From: RGIG2041 sp045546315
Lineage (GTDB): Bacteria; Bacillota; Clostridia; UBA1381; UMGS1253
Length of the DNA: 12,445 bases
Reading direction: 5' to 3'
Assembly: GCA_045546315.1 (NCBI GenBank)
Contig: JAZQCN010000010.1
Span: forward strand, 1-12,445
Shown: positions 1 to 5,773 of the stretch, one piece after another
Layout: the number at the start of each line of letters is the position of its first letter
Position numbering within the stretch: the first letter of the stretch is position 1
Program-made: the position numbers and the translations under genes
Notes under the pieces: generated by a model
Databases searched by the model: none
What the model was told of the DNA's origin: nothing
The model's input: the letters and a program-made list of their open reading frames with translations, nothing else

Positions 1-1026
1 GTCTATGTAGCCTTCAAGCTTTGTATCCGCTTTAATAGCATTTAACTCCCATGCGCCGAGCGCCGCAATCACTGCCGCAGAGGTATCAACCACCAGCGGT
101 GCATTCTTCGGGTCTGTAACATCCCAAAGTCGCTCTTCAGGGTAGTTCTTCATCCCGCTCGGATAGGCAGGCTGATCTGCCGGCAGACGAAAATCCCATG
201 GCGGAATGCAAGTGTTTTCAGGCATAGAAGCTATGAATTTATCCAAAAGGCGTTTGGAGATGGCGTACATCTTTTCATCTTCTAAATATCTTGCCGCAAT
301 AGAAAAACCGTAAATCGCCCACGCGGTGCCGCGCGCCCAGTAACTGCCATTGCCGTAACCACAATCATTATGCTCCTGCAGTATTTTACCGGTACCACGC
401 TCAAAATCAAACGAATGCACAACGGTATCATCATCACGGATAAAATACTTTGCTGTTGTTTCTGCGTGCGCCTTTGCAACCTGATAATAGAAAATATGTC
501 CTGTTTCCTTCCAAGCCCAAAATAAAAGCGGCAGGTTCATCATCGTATCGATAATCGCACGACCGAGCTGCGGATTTTGGGTCAGATTCGTCCAGGAATC
601 GATGTATCGCCCATCAATATCAAAGCGTTTTGCAAGCTCGTCCGCTGCGCGAAGTGCGCTCAGCTTATGGCGCTCATCCCTCGTCTCCATGTACAAGCCT
701 ACGCTGTACGGAGAATATAAAAAGCCAAGGTCGTGAATCGGATTCACATCAAAATGATGAAAAATCTTATCGTGATAAGCCTGTTCATACTTATTCCCCC
801 AATCAAGATACTTTTGTTCCTTTGTGGTACGGTATGCCAAGACGCCCATACCCGTTACAAACGAGGTCATCCAGTTTACGCGCGAATTCAATTCGGTATT
901 CTTTGTACACTCTTCTTCATACTTACCTTCAAAAACCATACCGCCGTACTGGTATGCACCCTTGTGCAGCTCCATATGGCGTTCGGTCTTTGCAAGACAT
1001 ATTTCATACGCCTTTTGCAATGTCAT
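1..1026 (-). CDS. GH88 unsaturated glucuronyl/galacturonyl hydrolase, paralog 2 (3' end cut by window edge)
   Basis: Glycoside hydrolase family 88 enzymes remove the unsaturated uronic acid that polysaccharide lyases leave on the non-reducing end of oligosaccharides from glycosaminoglycans, pectin-like or other uronate polymers. Translating the minus strand from ATG at 1026 gives 342 open codons to the window edge; about 53 C-terminal residues are probably missing. The family's two catalytic aspartates are visible: D99 in HDLGFLY and D160 in AIIDTMMN. A substrate-cleft segment SYWARGTAW lies near 228-236. There is no signal peptide, so the enzyme is probably cytoplasmic and acts on imported disaccharides. 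The start lies 14 bases after the stop of the upstream paralog, with TAAGGGGGG as ribosome binding site overlapping that stop, so the two are co-transcribed. It aligns without gaps to its neighbour, about 76% identical (261 of 342, hand count). The exact substrate cannot be read from sequence. Confidence 0.9.
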   Translation of the reverse strand, partial: MTLQKAYEICLAKTERHMELHKGAYQYGGMVFEGKYEEECTKNTELNSRVNWMTSFVTGMGVLAYRTTKEQKYLDWGNKYEQAYHDKIFHHFDVNPIHDLGFLYSPYSVGLYMETRDERHKLSALRAADELAKRFDIDGRYIDSWTNLTQNPQLGRAIIDTMMNLPLLFWAWKETGHIFYYQVAKAHAETTAKYFIRDDDTVVHSFDFERGTGKILQEHNDCGYGNGSYWARGTAWAIYGFSIAARYLEDEKMYAISKRLLDKFIASMPENTCIPPWDFRLPADQPAYPSGMKNYPEERLWDVTDPKNAPLVVDTSAAVIAALGAWELNAIKADTKLEGYID

Positions 1027-1040
1027 TTTCGGTTCCCCCC

Positions 1041-2228
1041 TTACCAACAGGTCGGCAAATCAAACAGCTTTCTCGTCAAAAGCTCAAAGAAATAATAATC
1101 GCCGTACATTGTGTATGCGTTATGCCCGTTCTGGTGCTTCATTAAACCTTGCACGCTCGGGTCATCGCTTAAGTGCTCCGCACAAACCTCTTCAATTACG
1201 CCGTCAATGTATGCCGTATACTTTGCATCCGCCTTCTGCAGATTCAATTCCCATGCGCCAAGCGCCGCAATCACTGCTGCAGAGGTATCGAGTGCAAATA
1301 AGTAGTTCTTCGGGTCGGAAAAATCCCATCTGCGTTCTTCCGGAATCAGGTCAAGACCGCTCGGATAGGTCGGCATATCCTTTGGCAGACGGAAATCCCA
1401 CGGCGGAATACAGGTGCCTTCCGGCATATTTTCCAAGAATTTATCTAAAAGCTTTTCGGAAATTTCATGCATCCTCTCATCTTCCAAATATCTTGCCGCA
1501 ATAGAGAAGCCATAGATTGCCCACGCCGTACCGCGCGCCCAATAACTGCCGTCCGAATAGCCGCAACCGTTAAATTCGCGCAGAAGCTTGCCCGTACCGC
1601 GCTCAAACTCAAACGAGTGCGCAACCGTGCCGTCCTCGCGGATAAAGTATTTTGCCGTTGTTTCCGCGTGTGCCTTTGCAACCTGATAATAGAAAATGTG
1701 TCCGGTTTCCTTCCATGCCCAGAACAAAAGCGGCAAATTCATCATCGTATCGATAATCGCACGCCCGCGCTCCGGATTATCAGTCAAATCCGTCCACGCA
1801 TCAATATATTTGCCATCCAGATCAAAACGCTTTACAAGCTCGTCTGCTGCACGCAGCGCCGTAAGCTTGTGCTCCTCATCGCCGGTCTCCTTATACATAG
1901 CTATGCTGTACGGAGAGTACAAAAAGCCTAGATCGTGAATCGGATTGACATCGAAATGTCTGAAAATCTTTTCGTGATAGTTGTCTTTATAGGACTCCAC
2001 CCAATCCAAATACTTTTTCTCCTTGGTTGTACGGTACGCCAGAACGCCCATGCCCGTAATAAAGGACATCATCCAGTTTGTACGGTGATTCAAATGCAGA
2101 TTGCTCGTACACTCCGCCTCGTAATTTCCGTCAAACACAATACCGCCGTACTCATATGGCCCCTTATGCAGCTCCATATGTCGCTCGGTCTTTGCAAGAC
2201 ACATTTCATATGCCTTTTTTACATCCAT
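1041..2228 (-). CDS. GH88 unsaturated glucuronyl/galacturonyl hydrolase, paralog 1 (complete, 395 aa)
   Basis: This is a complete family-88 hydrolase with the alpha/alpha-barrel type of sequence and near the usual length (about 370-400 aa). Catalytic candidates are D99 (IHDLGFLY, 97-104) and D160 (RAIIDTMMN, 156-164), matching the paired aspartates known from Bacillus and Streptococcus unsaturated glucuronyl hydrolases. Further conserved-looking patches are SYWARGTAW (228-236), CIPPWDF (273-279), DTSAA (314-318) and YGDYYFFE (375-382). No signal peptide or membrane segment is seen, so a cytoplasmic role in the last step of lyase-generated disaccharide breakdown is likely. The start is fixed by AGGAGGG six bases upstream. 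It is first in a two-gene unit with a close paralog. No lyase, transporter or sulfatase is in the window, so chondroitin, hyaluronan and plant uronides cannot be told apart. Confidence 0.93.
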   Translation of the reverse strand: MDVKKAYEMCLAKTERHMELHKGPYEYGGIVFDGNYEAECTSNLHLNHRTNWMMSFITGMGVLAYRTTKEKKYLDWVESYKDNYHEKIFRHFDVNPIHDLGFLYSPYSIAMYKETGDEEHKLTALRAADELVKRFDLDGKYIDAWTDLTDNPERGRAIIDTMMNLPLLFWAWKETGHIFYYQVAKAHAETTAKYFIREDGTVAHSFEFERGTGKLLREFNGCGYSDGSYWARGTAWAIYGFSIAARYLEDERMHEISEKLLDKFLENMPEGTCIPPWDFRLPKDMPTYPSGLDLIPEERRWDFSDPKNYLFALDTSAAVIAALGAWELNLQKADAKYTAYIDGVIEEVCAEHLSDDPSVQGLMKHQNGHNAYTMYGDYYFFELLTRKLFDLPTCW

Positions 2229-2256
2229 TTTTCACCCTCCTCAAAGGTTTTTTGGT

Positions 2257-2286
2257 ATTATAGCATACCCGCCACTACGCGTACAA
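2257..2286 (-). promoter_or_regulatory. Probable promoter of the GH88 pair
   Basis: On the minus strand, a perfect -10 TATAAT (2262 to 2257) carries an extended TGC just upstream (2265-2263). The -35 is weak (TTGTAC at 2286-2281, spacer 18). It sits in the 69-base gap between the phosphopantetheinyl transferase stop and the GH88 start, and the expected start site is near 2250, just ahead of the ribosome binding site at 2241-2235. The extended -10 may compensate for the poor -35. Confidence 0.6.
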
Positions 2287-2297
2287 GACAAATCCGC

Positions 2298-2918
2298 TCA
2301 ATTTTCAGCCATTTTCGGCACATCGCGCACAACAAGCTCAAACGCCTTGTCCGCTGCGACGGCATACATATAGTCACCTCTCGAAAAGCAGCAAACATGC
2401 CACCAGGTCACATCAATATCACGAAAGCTTGCGTATTTTTTCACGCCGTCTCGTTTTGCAATGGATTCTTTACGCGCCCAAAATTCATAAAAAAATGGTT
2501 TCAGCTTTTCCTCGCCATAACGCAAAAGCCGCGCATACTCATTTTCCGAGCAAAACTGCTTTGCAAGCTTTTCAAAATCACGCGCTTCCATCTGCTGTAC
2601 ATCCGCCCCGACGTTTACAGTCTCACTTACCGCACAGCATACAATATTGCCGGAATGCGAAATATTAAAATTCCACTTACTTTCCTCCAAATACGGCTTG
2701 CCGTTTTCATCTTGTAAAAGCCGCAGCGGCAAAGCAACCTCCTCGCCCAAATCGCGCAGCGCATAAGCGCATACAAGCTCACTTGCCGCTCTCTGTCGCT
2801 TCGTCTGTATATCTACACAACGTGTAACGCGTGCCTGTCGCTCGGCAGACAGCTTCGGAAGCACTGCTTCTACATCAATTTTTTCAATATTTGCAATATA
2901 AAGATATACCTTTTCCAT
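2298..2918 (-). CDS. Sfp-type 4'-phosphopantetheinyl transferase
   Basis: The 206-residue protein matches the Sfp/Gsp-type family, which transfers the phosphopantetheine arm of CoA to a serine of acyl- or peptidyl-carrier proteins. Motifs in order: GKPYL (73-77), FNISHSG (84-90), VGADVQQ (103-109) with D106 as metal ligand, and FWARKESIAK (146-155) with E151 and K155. Length and motif spacing fit the family (Sfp is 224 aa). Where Sfp has its second acidic metal ligand (DxE), this protein has DxQ (D106, Q108), a substitution also met in some family members. The start is supported by AGGGAGG five to six bases upstream and a short leader from its own promoter. No carrier protein, NRPS or PKS is nearby, so its target may be the fatty-acid carrier protein or an unlinked cluster. 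It is divergent from punA and upstream of the GH88 pair in the same direction, without an obvious terminator between them. Confidence 0.9.
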   Translation of the reverse strand: MEKVYLYIANIEKIDVEAVLPKLSAERQARVTRCVDIQTKRQRAASELVCAYALRDLGEEVALPLRLLQDENGKPYLEESKWNFNISHSGNIVCCAVSETVNVGADVQQMEARDFEKLAKQFCSENEYARLLRYGEEKLKPFFYEFWARKESIAKRDGVKKYASFRDIDVTWWHVCCFSRGDYMYAVAADKAFELVVRDVPKMAEN

Positions 2919-2938
2919 ATAGGCCTCCCTTTGCCCCT

Positions 2939-2967
2939 ATTGTATCAACTCGCAGCTGACTTTGCAA
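2939..2967 (-). promoter_or_regulatory. Probable promoter of the phosphopantetheinyl transferase gene
   Basis: The minus strand reads TTGCAA (2967-2962), a 17-base spacer, then TACAAT (2944-2939). This is a 4/6 -35 and 5/6 -10 with ideal spacing. The predicted start near 2932 leaves a leader of about 14 bases that still contains the ribosome binding site AGGGAGG (2930-2924). Confidence 0.65.
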
Positions 2968-3094
2968 GACCTAATTCAACCAAAACGAAAAACAGTTAAG
3001 AATGTACAACAAAATATTAAATATATACAACAAAACAAGAAAAAGAATTGACAAATTCGAAATAATTGATACTCTTATAGAAGGAGGTTATGTT
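2968..3094 (+). promoter_or_regulatory. AT-rich punA upstream region with 10-bp direct repeat
   Basis: This AT-rich stretch separates the divergent transferase and punA. TACAACAAAA occurs twice (3005-3014 and 3026-3035), start to start 21 bp apart, which is two helical turns. A perfect TTGACA lies at 3048-3053, but the only -10 at suitable spacing (TACTCT, 3070-3075, preceded by TGA) would put the start inside the ribosome binding site, so I do not trust it. The real -10 may be one of the TATTAA/TATATA runs at 3015-3027. The punA ribosome binding site AAGGAGG is at 3081-3087. No purine riboswitch is visible. Confidence 0.35.
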
Positions 3095-3904
3095 ATGGAA
3101 AAATTAAAAACAGCACTTCAATATATAAAATCAAAGACGGATTTCGTGCCAAACATTGCCATCGTGCTTGGCTCCGGCTTAGGCGCCTTCGGCAATAAAA
3201 TAGAAACGGCATGTAGCATAAGCTATGCCGACATCCCGCACTTTCCAACCTCAACGGTAACCGGTCACGCCGGAAAATTCATCCTCGGTACACTTGCCGG
3301 CAAAAAAGTGATTGCGATGCAGGGGCGCGTACATTACTACGAGGGTTACTCGATGGAAGAGGTTGTTCTGCCGATTCGCCTGATGCATCTGCTCGGTGCG
3401 AAAACACTTATTTTAACCAACGCGGCCGGCGGCGTTAACCTTGGCTTTAAGCCCGGCAATTTAATGCTAATTTGCGACCATATTGCAAGCTTTGTTCCCT
3501 CGCCGCTTATTGGCAAAAACAAGGATGCCCTCGGCACGCGCTTCCCGGATATGAGCAAGGTCTATGACCCGGATTTATGCGCCATTGCCCGCGCAATCGC
3601 AGCCGCACAAGGCATCTGCCTGCAGGAAGGCGTATATCTGCAGTTTACCGGTCCCGCCTATGAAACGCCGGCAGAAATTCGTATGGCGCGCACACTCGGC
3701 GCAGACGCCGTCGGCATGAGCACTGCCATCGAGGCAATGGCCGCAAGGCACTGCGGTATGCGCGTATGCGGCATATCGTGCATCACCAATATGGCAAGCG
3801 GTATTACTGATGTGCCGCTCGCGCACGATGAGGTGAAAGAAACAGCCGCAGCCGCCGAAAAGGATTTTACCTCTCTGCTGCAAGGTCTGATTCAAGAAAT
3901 TTAA
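3095..3904 (+). CDS. punA: Purine nucleoside phosphorylase, trimeric (PunA/Pnp) type
   Basis: The enzyme cleaves inosine, guanosine and their deoxy forms with phosphate to the free base plus (deoxy)ribose 1-phosphate, in cytoplasmic purine salvage. The 269-residue product has the trimeric-family signatures in order: GSGLG (26-30) and H58 in GHAGKF for phosphate, GRVHYYEG (77-84) with R78 and H80, NAAGG (109-113), YETPAEIR (189-196) with E190, VGMST (206-210) with M208, and SCITNMASG (228-236) with N232. E190 and N232 correspond to the purine-binding Glu201 and Asn243 of the human enzyme, which points to 6-oxopurine specificity. The start at 3095 is set by AAGGAGG seven bases upstream. An in-frame ATG at 3002 would add 31 non-conserved residues and has no ribosome binding site. 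No terminator follows before the thi promoter, so some read-through into the TPP riboswitch is possible. Confidence 0.95.
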   Translation: MEKLKTALQYIKSKTDFVPNIAIVLGSGLGAFGNKIETACSISYADIPHFPTSTVTGHAGKFILGTLAGKKVIAMQGRVHYYEGYSMEEVVLPIRLMHLLGAKTLILTNAAGGVNLGFKPGNLMLICDHIASFVPSPLIGKNKDALGTRFPDMSKVYDPDLCAIARAIAAAQGICLQEGVYLQFTGPAYETPAEIRMARTLGADAVGMSTAIEAMAARHCGMRVCGISCITNMASGITDVPLAHDEVKETAAAAEKDFTSLLQGLIQEI

Positions 3905-3912
3905 ATTTACTC

Positions 3913-3941
3913 TTGCAATTTTCAAAAAGCTGTAGTATACT
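3913..3941 (+). promoter_or_regulatory. Promoter of the thi operon
   Basis: TTGCAA (3913-3918), a 17-base spacer, and TATACT (3936-3941) form a good sigma-A promoter only 9 bases after the punA stop. The predicted start near 3948 would begin the transcript a few bases before the TPP aptamer, which is the usual arrangement for riboswitch-controlled operons. Confidence 0.75.
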
Positions 3942-3952
3942 GTAAAAAATTA

Positions 3953-4042
3953 AACACAGGGGAGCTTGTAAGGCAGGCTGAGAGGAAGTACTCAAACTTC
4001 GACCCTTTAACCTGATGCGGATAATGCCGCCGTAGGAAGTCA
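3953..4042 (+). promoter_or_regulatory. TPP riboswitch aptamer (THI element)
   Basis: The sequence follows the TPP aptamer consensus. GGGG at 3959-3962 pairs as P2 with the ACCC at 4002-4005. P3 is GCUUG/CAGGC (3964-3968 with 3974-3978). The pyrimidine-binding UGAGA is at 3979-3983. An extra P3a stem is GAAGU/ACUUC (3985-3989 with 3996-4000). The pyrophosphate-binding half is CCUGAU-GCGG-AUAAUG-CCGC-CGUAGG (4011-4036), with P5 at 4017-4020/4027-4030. P1 is unusually weak; I find no more than two or three plausible pairs outside P2. It precedes a terminator and the thiamine-salvage genes, so TPP should switch the operon off. Confidence 0.96.
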
Positions 4043-4054
4043 TAACAAGCTTTT

Positions 4055-4098
4055 AACGGATATTCCATCATCAGGATGGCTTATCCGTTTTTTATTTT
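4055..4098 (+). terminator. Riboswitch-controlled intrinsic terminator
   Basis: AACGGATA (4055-4062) pairs perfectly with TATCCGTT (4082-4089). Inside is a second stem, CCATC/GATGG (4065-4069 with 4075-4079), with a five-base loop. A run of six T, an A and four T follows (4088-4098). The 5' arm can instead pair with the aptamer's 3' strand: 4030-4039 with 4050-4059, nine pairs including two G-U, and one mismatch. This is a natural antiterminator that TPP binding would break. Confidence 0.88.
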
Positions 4099-4110
4099 GC
4101 ATTTTAATTG

Positions 4111-4260
4111 AAAGGAGGCTGAGTCGGGCGGCAAGGGAGCGCTTGGCGTCTTGAATATTTTGCGATGGGAACCCGTGTTTCGGGGTGAGAGGAGAAAATA
4201 GATTCTCGACCGTGCGAAGCTCTTCGCTTCGTATTATTAAAATACGAAAAGAGGAAAAAA
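4111..4260 (+). ncRNA. Second structured leader element, thi-box-like, with hairpin over the thiW ribosome binding site
   Basis: This 150-base gap after the terminator is structured rather than empty. Positions 4165-4213 mimic the 5' half of a TPP aptamer: possible P2 AUGG/CCGU (4165-4168 with 4210-4213), P3 CCCG-UGUUU-CGGG (4172-4184), UGAGAGG (4186-4192), P3a GAGAA/UUCUC (4192-4196 with 4203-4207), then CGACC. The P4/P5 half (CCUGAU...GGAUAAUGCC) is absent. Downstream, CUCUU plus UUCGUAUU (4220-4224, 4228-4235) can pair with AAUACGAA plus AAGAG (4241-4253), hiding the ribosome binding site AGAGG. A competing stem GCGAA/UUCGC (4214-4218 with 4223-4227) would free it. A further GGCUGAG lies at 4117-4123. 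The function is inferred; it could be a variant TPP sensor, an HMP-PP-type riboswitch or a decayed duplicate. Confidence 0.55.
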
Positions 4261-4263
4261 GAA

Positions 4264-4989
4264 ATGAAAAATCAAAAACACCTTTTAAAAACCGTTGTAC
4301 TTGCTATGCTGATTGCGCTCGGCGTTGTCATCTCGCCGATTTTGCGCTTTGAGGGTATGTGCCCGATGGCACATTTGATTAACATCACCTGCAGCGTGCT
4401 GTTAGGCCCGTGGTATTCACTTTTGTGCGCAACGCTCATCGGCATCATCCGTATGGCTTTTATGGGTATTCCCCCGATTGCACTGACCGGCGCAATCTTC
4501 GGCGCATTCTTATCCGGTGTGTTTTACAGAGTCTCCAAAGGCAAGCTGTTATTTGCCGTACTCGGCGAAATCATCGGTACGGGCATTATCGGCGCAATTC
4601 TCTCCTACCCCGTTATGACAATCTTTTGGGGCAAGGAAGGTCTTACATGGCTGTTTTATGTGCCGTCCTTTATCTGCGGTACACTCATCGGCGGCAGCAT
4701 TGCATTCGTGTTTTTAAAGCGTCTGACCAAGATGGGCGTTTTAGCAAAATTTCAAACCATGCTCGCTTCTAAAAGCTATACAGATAACGGCTCCGATACA
4801 GAAAATGCCTTTACCATTGCCGCACTCGGCGTAATACTCTATCTCATTATCGAAATACTGACAGGCATATTTAAGCTGACTTCGCCGGTTTGGTCGTATA
4901 TTTCATACACCGCTTTGACAGGCTTCATTTTCGTTGCCATCGCTTATTTTATCAAAAAGAAGGTACAAAACAATGCAAACCGCTCGTAA
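4264..4989 (+). CDS. thiW: ThiW, thiazole-specific ECF transporter S component, with C-terminal extension
   Basis: ThiW is the membrane substrate-binding subunit of an energy-coupling-factor transporter, predicted to import hydroxyethylthiazole for thiamine salvage. It needs a shared EcfA/EcfA'/EcfT module, not present here. Family features are the N-terminal LIALGVVISPILRFEG (16-31), PMAHLINI...LLGPWYSLL (34-54), IGIIRMAFMG (59-68), TGAIFGAFLSG (75-85) and GEIIGTGIIGAILSYPV (101-117). I see six membrane segments in residues 8-152. After a polar linker (about 165-182) come two more hydrophobic segments (184-202 and 210-230) and a basic tail. Typical ThiW proteins are about 160-190 residues, so 241 is long. 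The ribosome binding site AAGAGG (4249-4254) lies nine bases upstream and within a possible sequestering hairpin. The gene overlaps thiM by 17 bases and is first in the TPP-riboswitch operon. Confidence 0.9.
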   Translation: MKNQKHLLKTVVLAMLIALGVVISPILRFEGMCPMAHLINITCSVLLGPWYSLLCATLIGIIRMAFMGIPPIALTGAIFGAFLSGVFYRVSKGKLLFAVLGEIIGTGIIGAILSYPVMTIFWGKEGLTWLFYVPSFICGTLIGGSIAFVFLKRLTKMGVLAKFQTMLASKSYTDNGSDTENAFTIAALGVILYLIIEILTGIFKLTSPVWSYISYTALTGFIFVAIAYFIKKKVQNNANRS

Positions 4990-5773
4990 AAATCTCCGCG
5001 CATTTCATCCGCTTATACACTGCATTACAAATCCAATTTCCATAAACCAGTGTGCAAATGCCATCCTCGCCGTCGGTGCAAGACCGATGATGGCAGAGCA
5101 TCCGGCGGAGGTTGCGGAAATTACCGAAACCGCAAATGCCCTGCTTTTAAACCTTGGCAACATCACAGATGCAAGGATGCAATCCATTCGGATTGCATCC
5201 GAAGCCGCGCTAAAGCACGGTGTAGCGACCGTATTGGATGCGGTCGGCATCGCTTGTTCCACTCTGCGGCGCAATTTCGTGCATACACTTTTAAAGCAAC
5301 ACACACCGCAAATGATTAAGGGCAACGCCTCTGAGATCTGCGCACTCTATGTTGCGCATTATAAATCCGCAGGCGTAGATGCCGACGCTGCATTGGATTT
5401 GCGACACACTACGCGCATTGCGGCAGCGCTTGCACAAAAATACAGCACCGTCATTTTAGTCAGTGGGAAAACAGACATCATCACCGACGGCAATACGGTT
5501 CTCTATATCCGCAACGGTACGCCGCAGCTTGCCACCGTAACCGGCACAGGCTGTATGCTCGGCGCACTCTGCGCTTGCTATGCCTCCGTTACGGACGCTG
5601 TTTCTGCCGCAAAAACAGCTTGCGCCGTACTCGGCATCAGCGGGCAGCTCTCCGAAACCGACAGCGGCAGCGGCAGCTTTATGCTACATTTGATGGACAA
5701 AATCAGCACACTGACCGACGAGGATATAAACAAACACATACGATTGGAGGAAATGCAAATTGAAGAGCTTTGA
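4973..5773 (+). CDS. thiM: Hydroxyethylthiazole kinase ThiM
   Basis: ThiM phosphorylates 4-methyl-5-(2-hydroxyethyl)thiazole with ATP to give the thiazole phosphate used by ThiE. The 266-residue product matches the ribokinase-like ThiM family: HCITNPISINQCAN (16-29), GARPMMAEHPAEV (35-47), LLLNLGNI (57-64), VLDAVGIACSTLRR (87-100), KGNASEI (116-122), ILVSGKTDIITDG (161-173) and TVTGTGCMLGAL (188-199). C194 in GTGC is the conserved active-site cysteine position. The start at 4973 is supported by AGAAGGT eight bases upstream and by the family N-terminus. A longer in-frame start at 4934 would lie deep in thiW without a ribosome binding site. It overlaps thiW by 17 bases and thiE by 14, so translation is probably coupled. 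The cognate importer ThiW is immediately upstream. Confidence 0.96.
   Translation: MQTARKNLRAFHPLIHCITNPISINQCANAILAVGARPMMAEHPAEVAEITETANALLLNLGNITDARMQSIRIASEAALKHGVATVLDAVGIACSTLRRNFVHTLLKQHTPQMIKGNASEICALYVAHYKSAGVDADAALDLRHTTRIAAALAQKYSTVILVSGKTDIITDGNTVLYIRNGTPQLATVTGTGCMLGALCACYASVTDAVSAAKTACAVLGISGQLSETDSGSGSFMLHLMDKISTLTDEDINKHIRLEEMQIEEL

Noticed and set aside
1935..2717. 260-codon plus-strand open frame antisense to the GH88 and transferase genes
   Set aside because: It spans two unrelated genes on the opposite strand, shows no domain-like pattern and has no ribosome binding site; it is a shadow of their codon use. The open frames at 630-1504 are the same kind.
3002..3094. In-frame ATG at 3002 giving a 300-residue PunA
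   Set aside because: The extra 31 residues are encoded by AT-rich promoter-like sequence, have no ribosome binding site and do not match the family; ATG 3095 has AAGGAGG at ideal spacing.
4150..4190. T-box leader
   Set aside because: GATGGGAACCCG is not the AGGGTGGNACCGCG T-box core, and no specifier stem or downstream terminator is seen.
4160..4215. FMN (RFN) or cobalamin riboswitch in the thiW leader
   Set aside because: TTTCGGGG and GACCG recall the RFN start and GGGAACCCG recalls a B12 box, but the remaining conserved blocks of either class are absent.
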